DNA of 64,000 bases, from contig NZ_FPEH01000015.1 of the NCBI RefSeq assembly GCF_900117425.1, positions 310,001 to 374,000 on the forward strand. Reading direction: 5' to 3'. The notes below the pieces were generated by a model. That model was not told the DNA's origin. It ran no database searches and saw nothing but the letters and a program-made list of their open reading frames with translations. Shown one piece after another: positions 17,790-25,243 of this stretch. This DNA comes from Novosphingobium sp. NDB2Meth1. GTDB lineage: Bacteria; Pseudomonadota; Alphaproteobacteria; Sphingomonadales; Sphingomonadaceae. A program made the translations under genes and the position numbers. The first letter of the stretch is position 1. Each line of letters starts with the position of its first letter.

Positions 17790-19154
17790 ATGTCCACGCC
17801 CTCCATTGTCTGGCTCCGCCGCGATCTGCGCCTTGCCGATCAGGCCGCCTTTGCCGCCGCTGCCGCCGCGGGGCCGGTGATCCCGGTCTATGTGCTTGAT
17901 GATGAAACGCCCAAGCACCGCCGCATGGGGGCCGCCTCGCGCTGGTGGCTGCATCACAGCCTTGCCAGCCTCGATGCCGATCTGCGCAAGCTGGGTTCCC
18001 GGCTGATCCTGCGGCGCGGACGCTGCGAGGCGGTGCTGGCGGAACTTGCGCGCGAGACCGGCGCGACCACTGTCCACTGTCTGCGCCATTACGAGCCGTG
18101 GTGGCGCAATGCCGAGCGGGCGGTGGGCGACGTTCTCGACCTGCAACGCCATGACGGCAACTATCTCGCCCCGCCGGGGTCGGTGACGACCGGTAGCGGC
18201 GGTCCGTATAAGATCTACAGTCCGTTCTGGCGCGCGCTCGAAGCCCGCATGCCGCCCGCGGCCCCGCTGCCGGCGCCTGAGCGGCTGCCTGCGCCCGAAA
18301 CATGGCCTGCTTCGGATGCGCCGGCAGATTGGGACCTCCTGCCGACCAAGCCGGACTGGGCTGGTGGCATGCGGGCCGAGTGGACCCCTGGCGAGGCAGG
18401 AGCGGCCGAGCGGCTCGAAGCCTTCCTCCCGCGCGCTCGCGTCTATTCCGAGCGCCGCAATCTACCCTCGGTTCCCGGCACTTCGCGCCTCTCGCCGCAC
18501 CTGCATTTCGGCGAGATCTCGCCTGCAACGCTGTGGCACGCAGCCGCGGAGCGCGGCGGTTCGGTCAACACCTTCCTCGGCGAGCTGGGCTGGCGGGACT
18601 ACGCGCAGAACGTGATCCTGGAGATGCCGGACTACGGCGGGAAGCCCGCGCGCGAGGCCTTTGCCGACTTCCCCTGGCGCGACGACCCTGAAGGTCTCAA
18701 GGCATGGCAGCAGGGCCGCACCGGCTATCCCATCGTCGATGCCGGCATGCGCGAGCTCTGGGCGACGGGCTGGATGCACAACCGCGTGCGCATGATCGCG
18801 GCGAGCTTCCTTATCAAGCACCTGCTGATCGACTGGCGCGAGGGCGAGCGATGGTTCTGGGATACCTTGGTCGACGCCGATTACGGATCGAACGCGGTCA
18901 ACTGGCAGTGGAGCGCGGGGACAGGCGTCGACAGCAACATGTTCGTGCGGATCATGGCGCCGCTCACGCAGAGCCCGAAGTTCGATGCGGCGGCCTACAT
19001 CCGCCGGTGGGTGCCCGAGCTTGCCCATCTGGATGACACGCGCATCCATGATCCCGATGTCCGCCCGCGTGCCTATCCGCCGCGGATCGTCGGCCATGCC
19101 GAAGCCCGCGCCCGCGCGCTGGCGGCCTATGCGGACTGGAATGAACGCGGTTGA
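17790..19154 (+). CDS. phrB: Deoxyribodipyrimidine photolyase (class I)
   Basis: 454-residue light-driven DNA repair enzyme that splits cyclobutane pyrimidine dimers using FADH- and an antenna chromophore. The N-terminal photolyase domain starts IVWLRRDLRLADQAA. The FAD domain contains GTSRLSPHLHFGEIS, ELGWRDYAQ with the dimer-binding glutamate, TGYPIVDAGMREL, and GWMHNRVRMIAASFL with the conserved asparagine. Length and motif order fit class I CPD photolyases; a cryptochrome role is less likely. It lies 56 bases after korB and converges with the PilZ gene. Confidence 0.94.
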   Translation: MSTPSIVWLRRDLRLADQAAFAAAAAAGPVIPVYVLDDETPKHRRMGAASRWWLHHSLASLDADLRKLGSRLILRRGRCEAVLAELARETGATTVHCLRHYEPWWRNAERAVGDVLDLQRHDGNYLAPPGSVTTGSGGPYKIYSPFWRALEARMPPAAPLPAPERLPAPETWPASDAPADWDLLPTKPDWAGGMRAEWTPGEAGAAERLEAFLPRARVYSERRNLPSVPGTSRLSPHLHFGEISPATLWHAAAERGGSVNTFLGELGWRDYAQNVILEMPDYGGKPAREAFADFPWRDDPEGLKAWQQGRTGYPIVDAGMRELWATGWMHNRVRMIAASFLIKHLLIDWREGERWFWDTLVDADYGSNAVNWQWSAGTGVDSNMFVRIMAPLTQSPKFDAAAYIRRWVPELAHLDDTRIHDPDVRPRAYPPRIVGHAEARARALAAYADWNERG

Positions 19155-19224
19155 GCACGCAATCGCAGCTCACGGTGCCGACAGGGTGGCGCCCCGGTGG
19201 TCCTGCACGGCATTACGTAACGCG

Positions 19225-19247
19225 CCTCAAGGCGACTTGAGGTTTGT
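19225..19247 (+). terminator. Hairpin after photolyase gene, weak intrinsic terminator
   Basis: A perfect 7-bp stem CCTCAAG (19225-19231) / CTTGAGG (19236-19242) closes a GCGA tetraloop (GNRA type) and is followed by TTTGTT. It sits between the convergent photolyase and PilZ genes, where a terminator is expected. The T-run is short. Confidence 0.5.
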
Positions 19248-19292
19248 TGAAAACATTAAGGAAAAATTTACCACGCCATGCCGCCGAGATCG

Positions 19293-19655
19293 TCAGGCGA
19301 CGGGACGGTAGACTCCATCGCCGCGATAGCGCTGAAGGATGTTGTCGTGGACAATCGGGCTGAGCAGATTGGCGAAAGCGCAGCCGACCTGACCGCGCAG
19401 CCACCACACGACTTCAGCCTGCTGCGCCTCAAGACCGGGCAGCGTGAGCCAGCACATCGAACCAACGTGCATGCGGTTCAGCGCTGTCGCCGAGAACCCG
19501 CCAAGCGAGAGATCGTGCACCACGGTGTGGAAAGCCTTCGATCCTGAGACGCGCAGGCTCGCCGGAATGTTGACCTTGCTGCGCGGCGCGCAGCGGTCTT
19601 CCTGCGTAGCCTGGAAATAGGCCTCGTTCGCGTAAGGATCCCAGTCCTGATGCAT
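19293..19655 (-). CDS. PilZ-domain protein (probable c-di-GMP binder)
   Basis: 120-residue single-domain protein. The two PilZ signatures are visible: an RxxxR element (RCAPR, about residues 21-25) and a D-x-S-x-x-G element (DLSLGGFSA) about 30 residues later, in the expected order. It would bind cyclic di-GMP and act as a small effector, for example on motility or polysaccharide; the partner is unknown. The start at 19655 (MHQDWDPY) has CAGGAC about 8 bases upstream; in-frame GTG/ATG codons at 19691 and 19682 would add a short arginine-rich piece. It lies 69 bases downstream of the SDR gene on the same strand. Confidence 0.75.
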   Translation of the reverse strand: MHQDWDPYANEAYFQATQEDRCAPRSKVNIPASLRVSGSKAFHTVVHDLSLGGFSATALNRMHVGSMCWLTLPGLEAQQAEVVWWLRGQVGCAFANLLSPIVHDNILQRYRGDGVYRPVA

Positions 19656-19724
19656 GGCGGTTGTCCTGAGCCGAGTCGACATCCCCCGCACGGGACATCG
19701 TCACCGGACTATCGCCAGACGCGC

Positions 19725-20471
19725 TTAACCGTTTGCTAGGACTTGTGGTTCGCGGGGCTGGTTAACCGAAAGGCGCGCCGGGCTGGCAAACGATTCACCA
19801 AGCAGACCCACGATGTAGTCGCCAACCACTTCCGGCTTCTTAACGCTGGCGGGGTCTTCGCCCGGGTAGGCCTTGGCGCGCATCGCTGTGCGCGTCGCGC
19901 CGGGATCGAGGATCGCGACACGGATGGCCGAGATGTTGCGCACTTCCTGCGCATAGGCATCGAGCATGTTCTCGAACGCCGCCTTGGTCGCGCCATAAGC
20001 GCCCCAATAGGCACGCGGCGCCGAGCCGACGCTGGAGGTGACGCCGATCACGCGGGCGTCCTTGCTCTTCTTGAGCATGGGATCGAAGCCCGCGATCAGC
20101 GACTGGGTCGCCAGCACGTTGAGCGTCATCGCGCGGCTGAGGTCCTTGGGTTCGATCTGCCAGACCGGGGTCAGTGTGGGCAGCACCGCCGCGTTGATGA
20201 CCAGAATGTCGAGCGCATCCCAGCGCCGTCCAATGGCGGCGGCGAGGCGGGCAATGCCATCGGGTTCGGCAAGATCCACCGGCGCGATCGTGGCGTTGCC
20301 GCCTGCTTCGTAGATCGCCTGCTCGACGGCTTCGAGGTCCTTGCCTGCGCGGGCGGTGAGGATGACGTGCGCGCCCGCCGCGGCGAGTGCCTTGGCCGTC
20401 GCTGCACCGATGCCGCGGCTCGCGCCGGTGACCAGCGCGAGCTGGCCGGAGAGGGGGCCTGCGATGCTCAT
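19725..20471 (-). CDS. SDR family NAD(P)-dependent oxidoreductase
   Basis: 248-residue classical SDR. Seen: TGASRGIG at about residues 15-22, the active-site serine in VTSSVGSA, and Y-x-x-x-K in WGAYGATKAAFENML. The asparagine motif reads INAAV rather than NNAG, a common variant. Its ATG overlaps the purF stop by four bases (ATGA), so the two are translated together. The coupling to purF appears positional, since no purine-related SDR reaction is known to me. Substrate unassigned. Confidence 0.85.
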   Translation of the reverse strand: MSIAGPLSGQLALVTGASRGIGAATAKALAAAGAHVILTARAGKDLEAVEQAIYEAGGNATIAPVDLAEPDGIARLAAAIGRRWDALDILVINAAVLPTLTPVWQIEPKDLSRAMTLNVLATQSLIAGFDPMLKKSKDARVIGVTSSVGSAPRAYWGAYGATKAAFENMLDAYAQEVRNISAIRVAILDPGATRTAMRAKAYPGEDPASVKKPEVVGDYIVGLLGESFASPARLSVNQPREPQVLANG

Positions 20472-21958
20472 GCAACCTTCCCGACCGGAAGCGGCAGCTG
20501 GTCGGCGCCGTCACGACCGACGAGATCGGTCAGGCGCGTCGGGTATTCGCCGGTGAAGCAGGCATCGCAATATTGCGGGCAGGCCTTGTTGCGGCTCGCT
20601 TCGCCCACCGCGCGGTAAAGGCCATCGATCGAGATGAAGGCAAGGCTGTCGGCGTGGATGAACTTGGCCATCGCCTCGACATCCATCGTCGCCGCCAGCA
20701 GCTTGGAGCGCTCGGGCGTATCGACGCCGTAGAAGCACGAGTGCTCGGTGGGCGGGCTGGCAACCCTGAAGTGCACTTCACGTGCGCCGGCATCGCGCAT
20801 CATCTGCACGATCTTCATCGAAGTGGTGCCGCGCACGATGGAGTCGTCGATCAGCACAATGCGCTTGCCCGAAACGAGCGCGCGGTTCGCGTTGTGCTTG
20901 CGCTTCACGTCGGCATGGCGCGCGCCGTCGGAGGGCTGGATGAAGGTGCGCCCGACATAGTGCGAGCGGATGATACCGAGCTCGAACGGAATGCCCGAGG
21001 CCTGCGCGTAGCCGAGTGCGGCGGGGACGCCGCTGTCGGGCACCGGGATGACGAGATCGGCCTCGACTTCGCCTTCGCGCGCGAGTTCTGCACCGATCGC
21101 CTTGCGCACTTCATAGACCGAACGGCCGCCCATCAGCGAATCCGGGCGGCTGAAGTAGACATGCTCGAAAATGCAGGGGCGGGGGCTGGGATGGCCGAAC
21201 GGGCGGTGGCAGCGGATTTCGCCGTCGAAGCCCACCTGGATCATCTCGCCCGGCTCGACCTCGCGCACGAAGTCCGCGCCGATCACGTCGAGCGCCACGG
21301 TCTCGCTGGCGAAGACCACCGCATCGCCCAGCTTGCCCATCACGAGCGGACGGATGCCGAGCGGATCGCGGCAGGCGATCATGCCTTCGTTGGTGAGGCA
21401 GATCAGCGAGTAGGCGCCTTCGACCAGCCGCAGCGCATCGATGAAGCGGTCGAGCAGAGTGGGGTAGCGGCTCGTTGCGACGAGGTGGATGATCACCTCG
21501 GTGTCCGAGGTCGACTGGAAGATCGCACCCTTGGCTACAAGGTCGCGCTTCAGCGTCATCGCGTTCGAGATGTTGCCGTTGTGCGCGATGGCAAAGCCGC
21601 CGGTGGCGAGATCGGCAAACAGCGGCTGCACATTGCGCAGGCCCGAACCGCCGGTCGTCGAATAGCGGACATGGCCGGCCGCCATCGTGCCGGGCAATTC
21701 GGCAATGGCCTGACCGCTCGAAAAGTTCTGCGCGACATGGCCGAGCCCGCGGCGCGAGTAGAATTCCTGCCCGTCGAAGCTGGTTATGCCGACGGCTTCC
21801 TGACCGCGGTGCTGCAACGCATGGAGGCCAAGCGCTGCAATCGCAGCCGCATCGCGCGCGCCAAGCACGCCGAAAATGCCGCATTCCTCGCGGAGTTTGT
21901 CGCCATTCTCGTCAAAAAAAGGATGGGCCGCGCCGCAAAGGGGATCGGTGTGGTTCAT
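20468..21958 (-). CDS. purF: Amidophosphoribosyltransferase
   Basis: Makes 5-phosphoribosylamine from PRPP and glutamine, the first step of purine synthesis. The 496-residue product begins with a short propeptide; the nucleophilic cysteine C26 lies in REECGIFGVLG and is exposed after cleavage. PRPP-binding motif VLIDDSIVRGTT is present, as are cysteines in HSCFYGVDTPERSKL and QYCDACFTGEYP. Together these mark the Bacillus-type enzyme with a propeptide and an Fe-S cluster. It is divergent from lolC and followed by a coupled SDR gene. No riboswitch was recognised upstream. Confidence 0.96.
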   Translation of the reverse strand: MNHTDPLCGAAHPFFDENGDKLREECGIFGVLGARDAAAIAALGLHALQHRGQEAVGITSFDGQEFYSRRGLGHVAQNFSSGQAIAELPGTMAAGHVRYSTTGGSGLRNVQPLFADLATGGFAIAHNGNISNAMTLKRDLVAKGAIFQSTSDTEVIIHLVATSRYPTLLDRFIDALRLVEGAYSLICLTNEGMIACRDPLGIRPLVMGKLGDAVVFASETVALDVIGADFVREVEPGEMIQVGFDGEIRCHRPFGHPSPRPCIFEHVYFSRPDSLMGGRSVYEVRKAIGAELAREGEVEADLVIPVPDSGVPAALGYAQASGIPFELGIIRSHYVGRTFIQPSDGARHADVKRKHNANRALVSGKRIVLIDDSIVRGTTSMKIVQMMRDAGAREVHFRVASPPTEHSCFYGVDTPERSKLLAATMDVEAMAKFIHADSLAFISIDGLYRAVGEASRNKACPQYCDACFTGEYPTRLTDLVGRDGADQLPLPVGKVA

Positions 21959-22143
21959 GGGCGTTCCGGATTCTGCGCTGCGGCGCCCGTACCGACGCCT
22001 TCAGCGCGCCATGTGGCGAGCTTTGGGGCGTAACGCAAGTGTCTCCAAACCGCCGTTGCGCCCAATGACAAGGCATTGGACACGGTTGCCACGCCGCGTG
22101 CATGCGCCTAGATGGCCGCACACATGCTGAAGCGAGCCCGCAC

Positions 22144-23385
22144 TTGATCCTCTCGCCCTTCGAATGGACGATCGCCAAGCGCTATATGCTGCCGGGCCGG
22201 GGCGAAGCATTCATTGCCATGGTGGCGGGCATCAGCCTCGTCGCGGTCATGCTCGGCGTTGCCGCGCTGGTCATCGTGATGAGCGTGATGAACGGCTTCC
22301 GCGCCGAACTCCTCGACAAGATCGTCGGCCTCAACGGCCATGCGATCATCCAGGCCTATGGCGGCCGGCTCGATGACTGGCAGGATATCCTCAAGCGGGT
22401 GGAAGCCACGCCCGGCGTCACCCGCGCCAGCCCGCTGATCGAGCAGCCGCTACTTGCTACGTTCAACGGCCGGGTCGAGGCGATCCTCGTGCGCGGCAAT
22501 ACCAATGCCGACCTCAATCGCCTCGCCGCCAAGCGCCTCGTCGGCAGTTTCTCGGACTTGCGGCCCGGCTCGACCAATGTCGCCATCGGTTCGCGCCTTG
22601 CCGAAAGCCTCGGCGCGCAGCTAGGCGATACGATCACCATCATCAATCCGCAGGGCCGCTCGACGCCCTTCGGCACCGTACCGCGCCAGATCGGCTACAA
22701 GGTGGCCGCCATCTTCGAGATTGGCGTCTACGACTACGACAACGCCTATGTCGTGATGCCCATCGCCGACGCGCAGACGCTGCTGCTGACAGGCGACACG
22801 ATCGGCATGATCGAGGTGACCACCACGAACGCCGATACCGCCGCGCAGACGCTCGCCCCGATCAAGCAGGCGCTCTTGGGCCGCGCGCAAGTCACCGACT
22901 GGAAGACGATCAATGCCAGCCTGTTCGAGGCCCTGGCGGTCGAGCGCGTGGCGATGTTCGTTGTGCTTTCGATCATCGTGCTGGTGGCAGTGTTCAACAT
23001 CCTTTCGTCGCTCATCATGCTCGTTCGCGCCAAGACGCGCGATATCGCGATCCTCAGGACGATGGGAGCGACGCGGAAAAGCCTGCTCAAAGTCTTCGTG
23101 ACCATCGGTTTCGTTATCGGCGCGCTGGGGACGGCGGTCGGGCTGGGGCTTGGCCTTGTGTTCCTCTACTTCCGCCAGAATGTCGTGGACGGCGTTCAGT
23201 ACATCACCGGCCAGCCGCTGTGGGACCCGCAGATCCGCTTCCTTACCGAACTGCCGAGCCGCAGCGATCCGGTCGAGATCACCGTGATTTGCGGGATGGC
23301 ACTCGTCCTCAGCTTCCTCGCGACGCTCTATCCCGCGCTGACGGCTGCGAGCACCGATCCCGTGCAGGTGCTGCGTTATGAGTGA
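22144..23385 (+). CDS. lolC: Lipoprotein-releasing ABC transporter permease (LolC/E type)
   Basis: Inner-membrane permease of the LolCDE machine, which extracts outer-membrane lipoproteins for transfer to LolA. The sequence starts [20 protein letters not shown], the family N-terminus, then a first membrane helix ([20 protein letters not shown]), a periplasmic MacB-like domain (about 55-265), and three C-terminal helices. The likely start is TTG at 22144; an ATG at 22102 would add 14 residues unlike the family and has no better ribosome site. The end overlaps lolD by 8 bases. One permease gene only, as in single-LolC/E (LolF-type) systems. Confidence 0.88.
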   Translation: MILSPFEWTIAKRYMLPGRGEAFIAMVAGISLVAVMLGVAALVIVMSVMNGFRAELLDKIVGLNGHAIIQAYGGRLDDWQDILKRVEATPGVTRASPLIEQPLLATFNGRVEAILVRGNTNADLNRLAAKRLVGSFSDLRPGSTNVAIGSRLAESLGAQLGDTITIINPQGRSTPFGTVPRQIGYKVAAIFEIGVYDYDNAYVVMPIADAQTLLLTGDTIGMIEVTTTNADTAAQTLAPIKQALLGRAQVTDWKTINASLFEALAVERVAMFVVLSIIVLVAVFNILSSLIMLVRAKTRDIAILRTMGATRKSLLKVFVTIGFVIGALGTAVGLGLGLVFLYFRQNVVDGVQYITGQPLWDPQIRFLTELPSRSDPVEITVICGMALVLSFLATLYPALTAASTDPVQVLRYE

Positions 23386-24052
23386 GCCCTTCGTCCGTCT
23401 GGCAGGCCTCAAGCGCAGTTTCAGCCAGGGCGGCGAGACCATTGAAGTCTTGCGCGGCATCGATCTCGAGATTCGGCCCGGCGAGATCGTCGCGCTGCTC
23501 GGTCCGTCGGGCTCCGGCAAGTCGACCATGCTGCAGGCGGTGGGCCTTCTCGAAGGCGGCTTTACCGGCCAGATCGAAATTGCAGGTGTGGAAGCGAGCG
23601 CCCTTTCGGCGGATGCGCGCACAACGCTGCGGCGGGATCACCTTGGTTTTGTCTACCAGTTCCACCACCTTTTGCCCGATTTCAACGCGACTGAGAACGT
23701 CGTGTTGCCACAACTCGTCGCGGGCAAACCGGCTGCGGAAGCCAAGGCGCGGGCGGAAGAGCTGCTGACAGCCCTCGGCCTTGCGCACCGCCTGTCGCAC
23801 CGGCCCAGCCAGCTGTCCGGCGGCGAACAGCAACGCGTAGCAGTGGCGCGCGCCTTGGCGAACCGTCCCGGCCTCGTGCTGGCGGATGAGCCCACAGGCA
23901 ACCTTGACGAGGCCACGGCGGACAAGGTTCTGGAAGAGTTTCTCAAGCTGGTGCGGGGGGAAGGCAGCTCCGCGCTTGTCGCAACGCACAACGAGCGCCT
24001 TGCGCTGCGCATGGACCGCGTGGTGCGGCTGCACGAAGGCCTGCTCGCTTAA
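23378..24052 (+). CDS. lolD: Lipoprotein-releasing system ATP-binding protein
   Basis: 224-residue ABC ATPase that powers the LolC/E permease. Seen: Walker [11 protein letters not shown]-loop region [16 protein letters not shown] (the LolD-type sequence), signature [15 protein letters not shown] and Walker [12 protein letters not shown], with the switch histidine in VATHNE. Full length. The start overlaps the lolC end by 8 bases, so the two are translationally coupled. Confidence 0.95.
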   Translation: MSEPFVRLAGLKRSFSQGGETIEVLRGIDLEIRPGEIVALLGPSGSGKSTMLQAVGLLEGGFTGQIEIAGVEASALSADARTTLRRDHLGFVYQFHHLLPDFNATENVVLPQLVAGKPAAEAKARAEELLTALGLAHRLSHRPSQLSGGEQQRVAVARALANRPGLVLADEPTGNLDEATADKVLEEFLKLVRGEGSSALVATHNERLALRMDRVVRLHEGLLA

Positions 24053-24053
24053 A

Positions 24054-24079
24054 GCCCTCTCCCCTTGAAGGGGGAGGGT
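24054..24079. repeat. Dispersed GC-rich hairpin repeat (CCCTCTCCCCTT...AAGGGGGAGGG)
   Basis: An imperfect inverted repeat immediately after lolD, with CCCTCTCCCCTT pairing to AAGGGGGAGGG around a single-base centre. From general knowledge, this type of element recurs in intergenic space of many proteobacteria, including sphingomonads. It may end or stabilise the lolCD message. No T-tract follows. Confidence 0.5.
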
Positions 24080-24162
24080 TGGCAGGGGGAAATGCGCAAC
24101 CCTTGATCCCCGCGCCCCGCCGTGCCAGCCTGCGGGCAAAGCACATCAGGGGAGCACGACGC

Positions 24163-24651
24163 ATGACCAGCCCGCAGACCATTGCCGATTTCACCGTCAA
24201 GATGCCCGGTGGCAAGGACCTCAGCCTCGCCGACAAGGCAGGCAAGGTCCTCCTTGTCGTCAACACCGCCTCCAAGTGCGGCTTCACGCCGCAGTACGAC
24301 GGGCTGGAGGCGCTATGGAAGAAGTATGGGGATCGCGGCTTCGAAGTGCTGGCCTTCCCCTGCAACCAGTTCGGCGGGCAGGAGCCGGGCACGGCGGACG
24401 AGATCGAGAGCTTCTGCAAGGTCAACTTCGGCGTGAGCTTTCCGCTCATGGCCAAGATCGAAGTCAACGGCGACGGCGCCGAGCCGCTCTACCAATGGCT
24501 CAAGGCCCAGGCGCCGGGCGTGCTCGGCACCAAGGGCATCAAGTGGAACTTCACCAAGTTCCTGATCGGGCGGGATGGCAAGGTCGTTCGCCGTTACGCG
24601 CCGACGGACAAGCCGGAGAAGCTAGCGGCGGACATCGAGGCTTTGCTTTAA
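24163..24651 (+). CDS. Glutathione peroxidase (cysteine type)
   Basis: 162-residue thioredoxin-fold peroxidase that reduces hydroperoxides. The peroxidatic cysteine C39 is in NTASKCGFTPQY, where animal enzymes have selenocysteine. The rest of the catalytic set is seen in AFPCNQFGGQEPG (glutamine) and KWNFTKFLIGRDG (tryptophan and asparagine). A second cysteine in ESFCKVNFGV could be the resolving residue, as in thioredoxin-dependent members. The ATG at 24163 follows AGGGGAG by about 8 bases; the longer frame from 24079 lies in the repeat. Cytoplasmic; no leader. Confidence 0.93.
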   Translation: MTSPQTIADFTVKMPGGKDLSLADKAGKVLLVVNTASKCGFTPQYDGLEALWKKYGDRGFEVLAFPCNQFGGQEPGTADEIESFCKVNFGVSFPLMAKIEVNGDGAEPLYQWLKAQAPGVLGTKGIKWNFTKFLIGRDGKVVRRYAPTDKPEKLAADIEALL

Positions 24652-24670
24652 GGGGGCGCGGAAAGGCTTT

Positions 24671-25081
24671 ATGCCTGATGCAACAGATTGGCATTGGGGC
24701 TTGTCCAATTGCGGACCTTGTGAGCTGCTGCTCTGGCTTGAGCCGTGGGCGGACGAGGTCAAAGTCCCCAGCATGTCGACAGTAACGATGCGTATCCGGG
24801 CGTCCGATCCAGATAATCAGCTGGTCGAGATTGAGCATTCCGAAAATCATCTTGTTGTTTGGGGTGCAGGTGGCCAATCTATCGAAGTTTTTGTCGATAG
24901 AGTTTTGCAACGCACAGGATCAGCATTAATCGAGGTGCCAGAAGCTTTCGGCTTGTCGACGAAAGAGTTCTTGGGCATCGTTTTTGACAATCGACCAAGT
25001 GCTCGCCTTGCCGGATCACATGCGTCGGCCGCATCAAAGTCTCTGTGGCAAAGAATCAAGTCTCGGTTGAAGTTTTGGTGA
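24671..25081 (+). CDS. Hypothetical protein with low-GC, atypical codon use
   Basis: 136 residues, not recognised. The ATG at 24671 has AAAGG a few bases upstream; an ATG at 24773 (MSTVTMRI) is an alternative start that would remove a tryptophan-rich N-terminal stretch. There is no signal peptide or membrane helix. The mid-part is predicted mainly beta (LVEIEHSENHLVVWGAGGQS) and the C-terminus is basic (WQRIKSRLKFW). By hand count, bases 24841-24900 are about 43% GC and the next 60 about 50%, well below neighbouring genes, and the codons are AT-rich. This suggests recent acquisition. It is followed by a perfect 30-bp inverted repeat. Confidence 0.55.
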   Translation: MPDATDWHWGLSNCGPCELLLWLEPWADEVKVPSMSTVTMRIRASDPDNQLVEIEHSENHLVVWGAGGQSIEVFVDRVLQRTGSALIEVPEAFGLSTKEFLGIVFDNRPSARLAGSHASAASKSLWQRIKSRLKFW

Positions 25082-25093
25082 GAGGCTCCTGAT

Positions 25094-25164
25094 CCGTTCG
25101 TGTCGAGCGAAGTCGAGACACCAAGCGCGGTATGTGGTGTCTCGACTTCGCTCGACACGAACGG
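25094..25164. repeat. Perfect 30-bp inverted repeat (large hairpin)
   Basis: Left arm 25094-25123 and right arm 25135-25164 are exact reverse complements over 30 bases, around an 11-base loop. Each arm contains the core GTGTCGAGCGAAGTCGAGAC. From general knowledge, this core is a common dispersed intergenic element in sphingomonads, usually found singly or as inverted pairs. Here it separates the low-GC orphan from dnaE and probably forms a strong RNA hairpin or terminator, though no long T-tract follows. Confidence 0.8.
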
Positions 25165-25243
25165 GGTATTAGGGGCTTATTCCCGGTTGATAATACCCGT
25201 CCGAACCCTCGCAGAATCACCCCCCAGGTCCTAGCTTGCCCAA

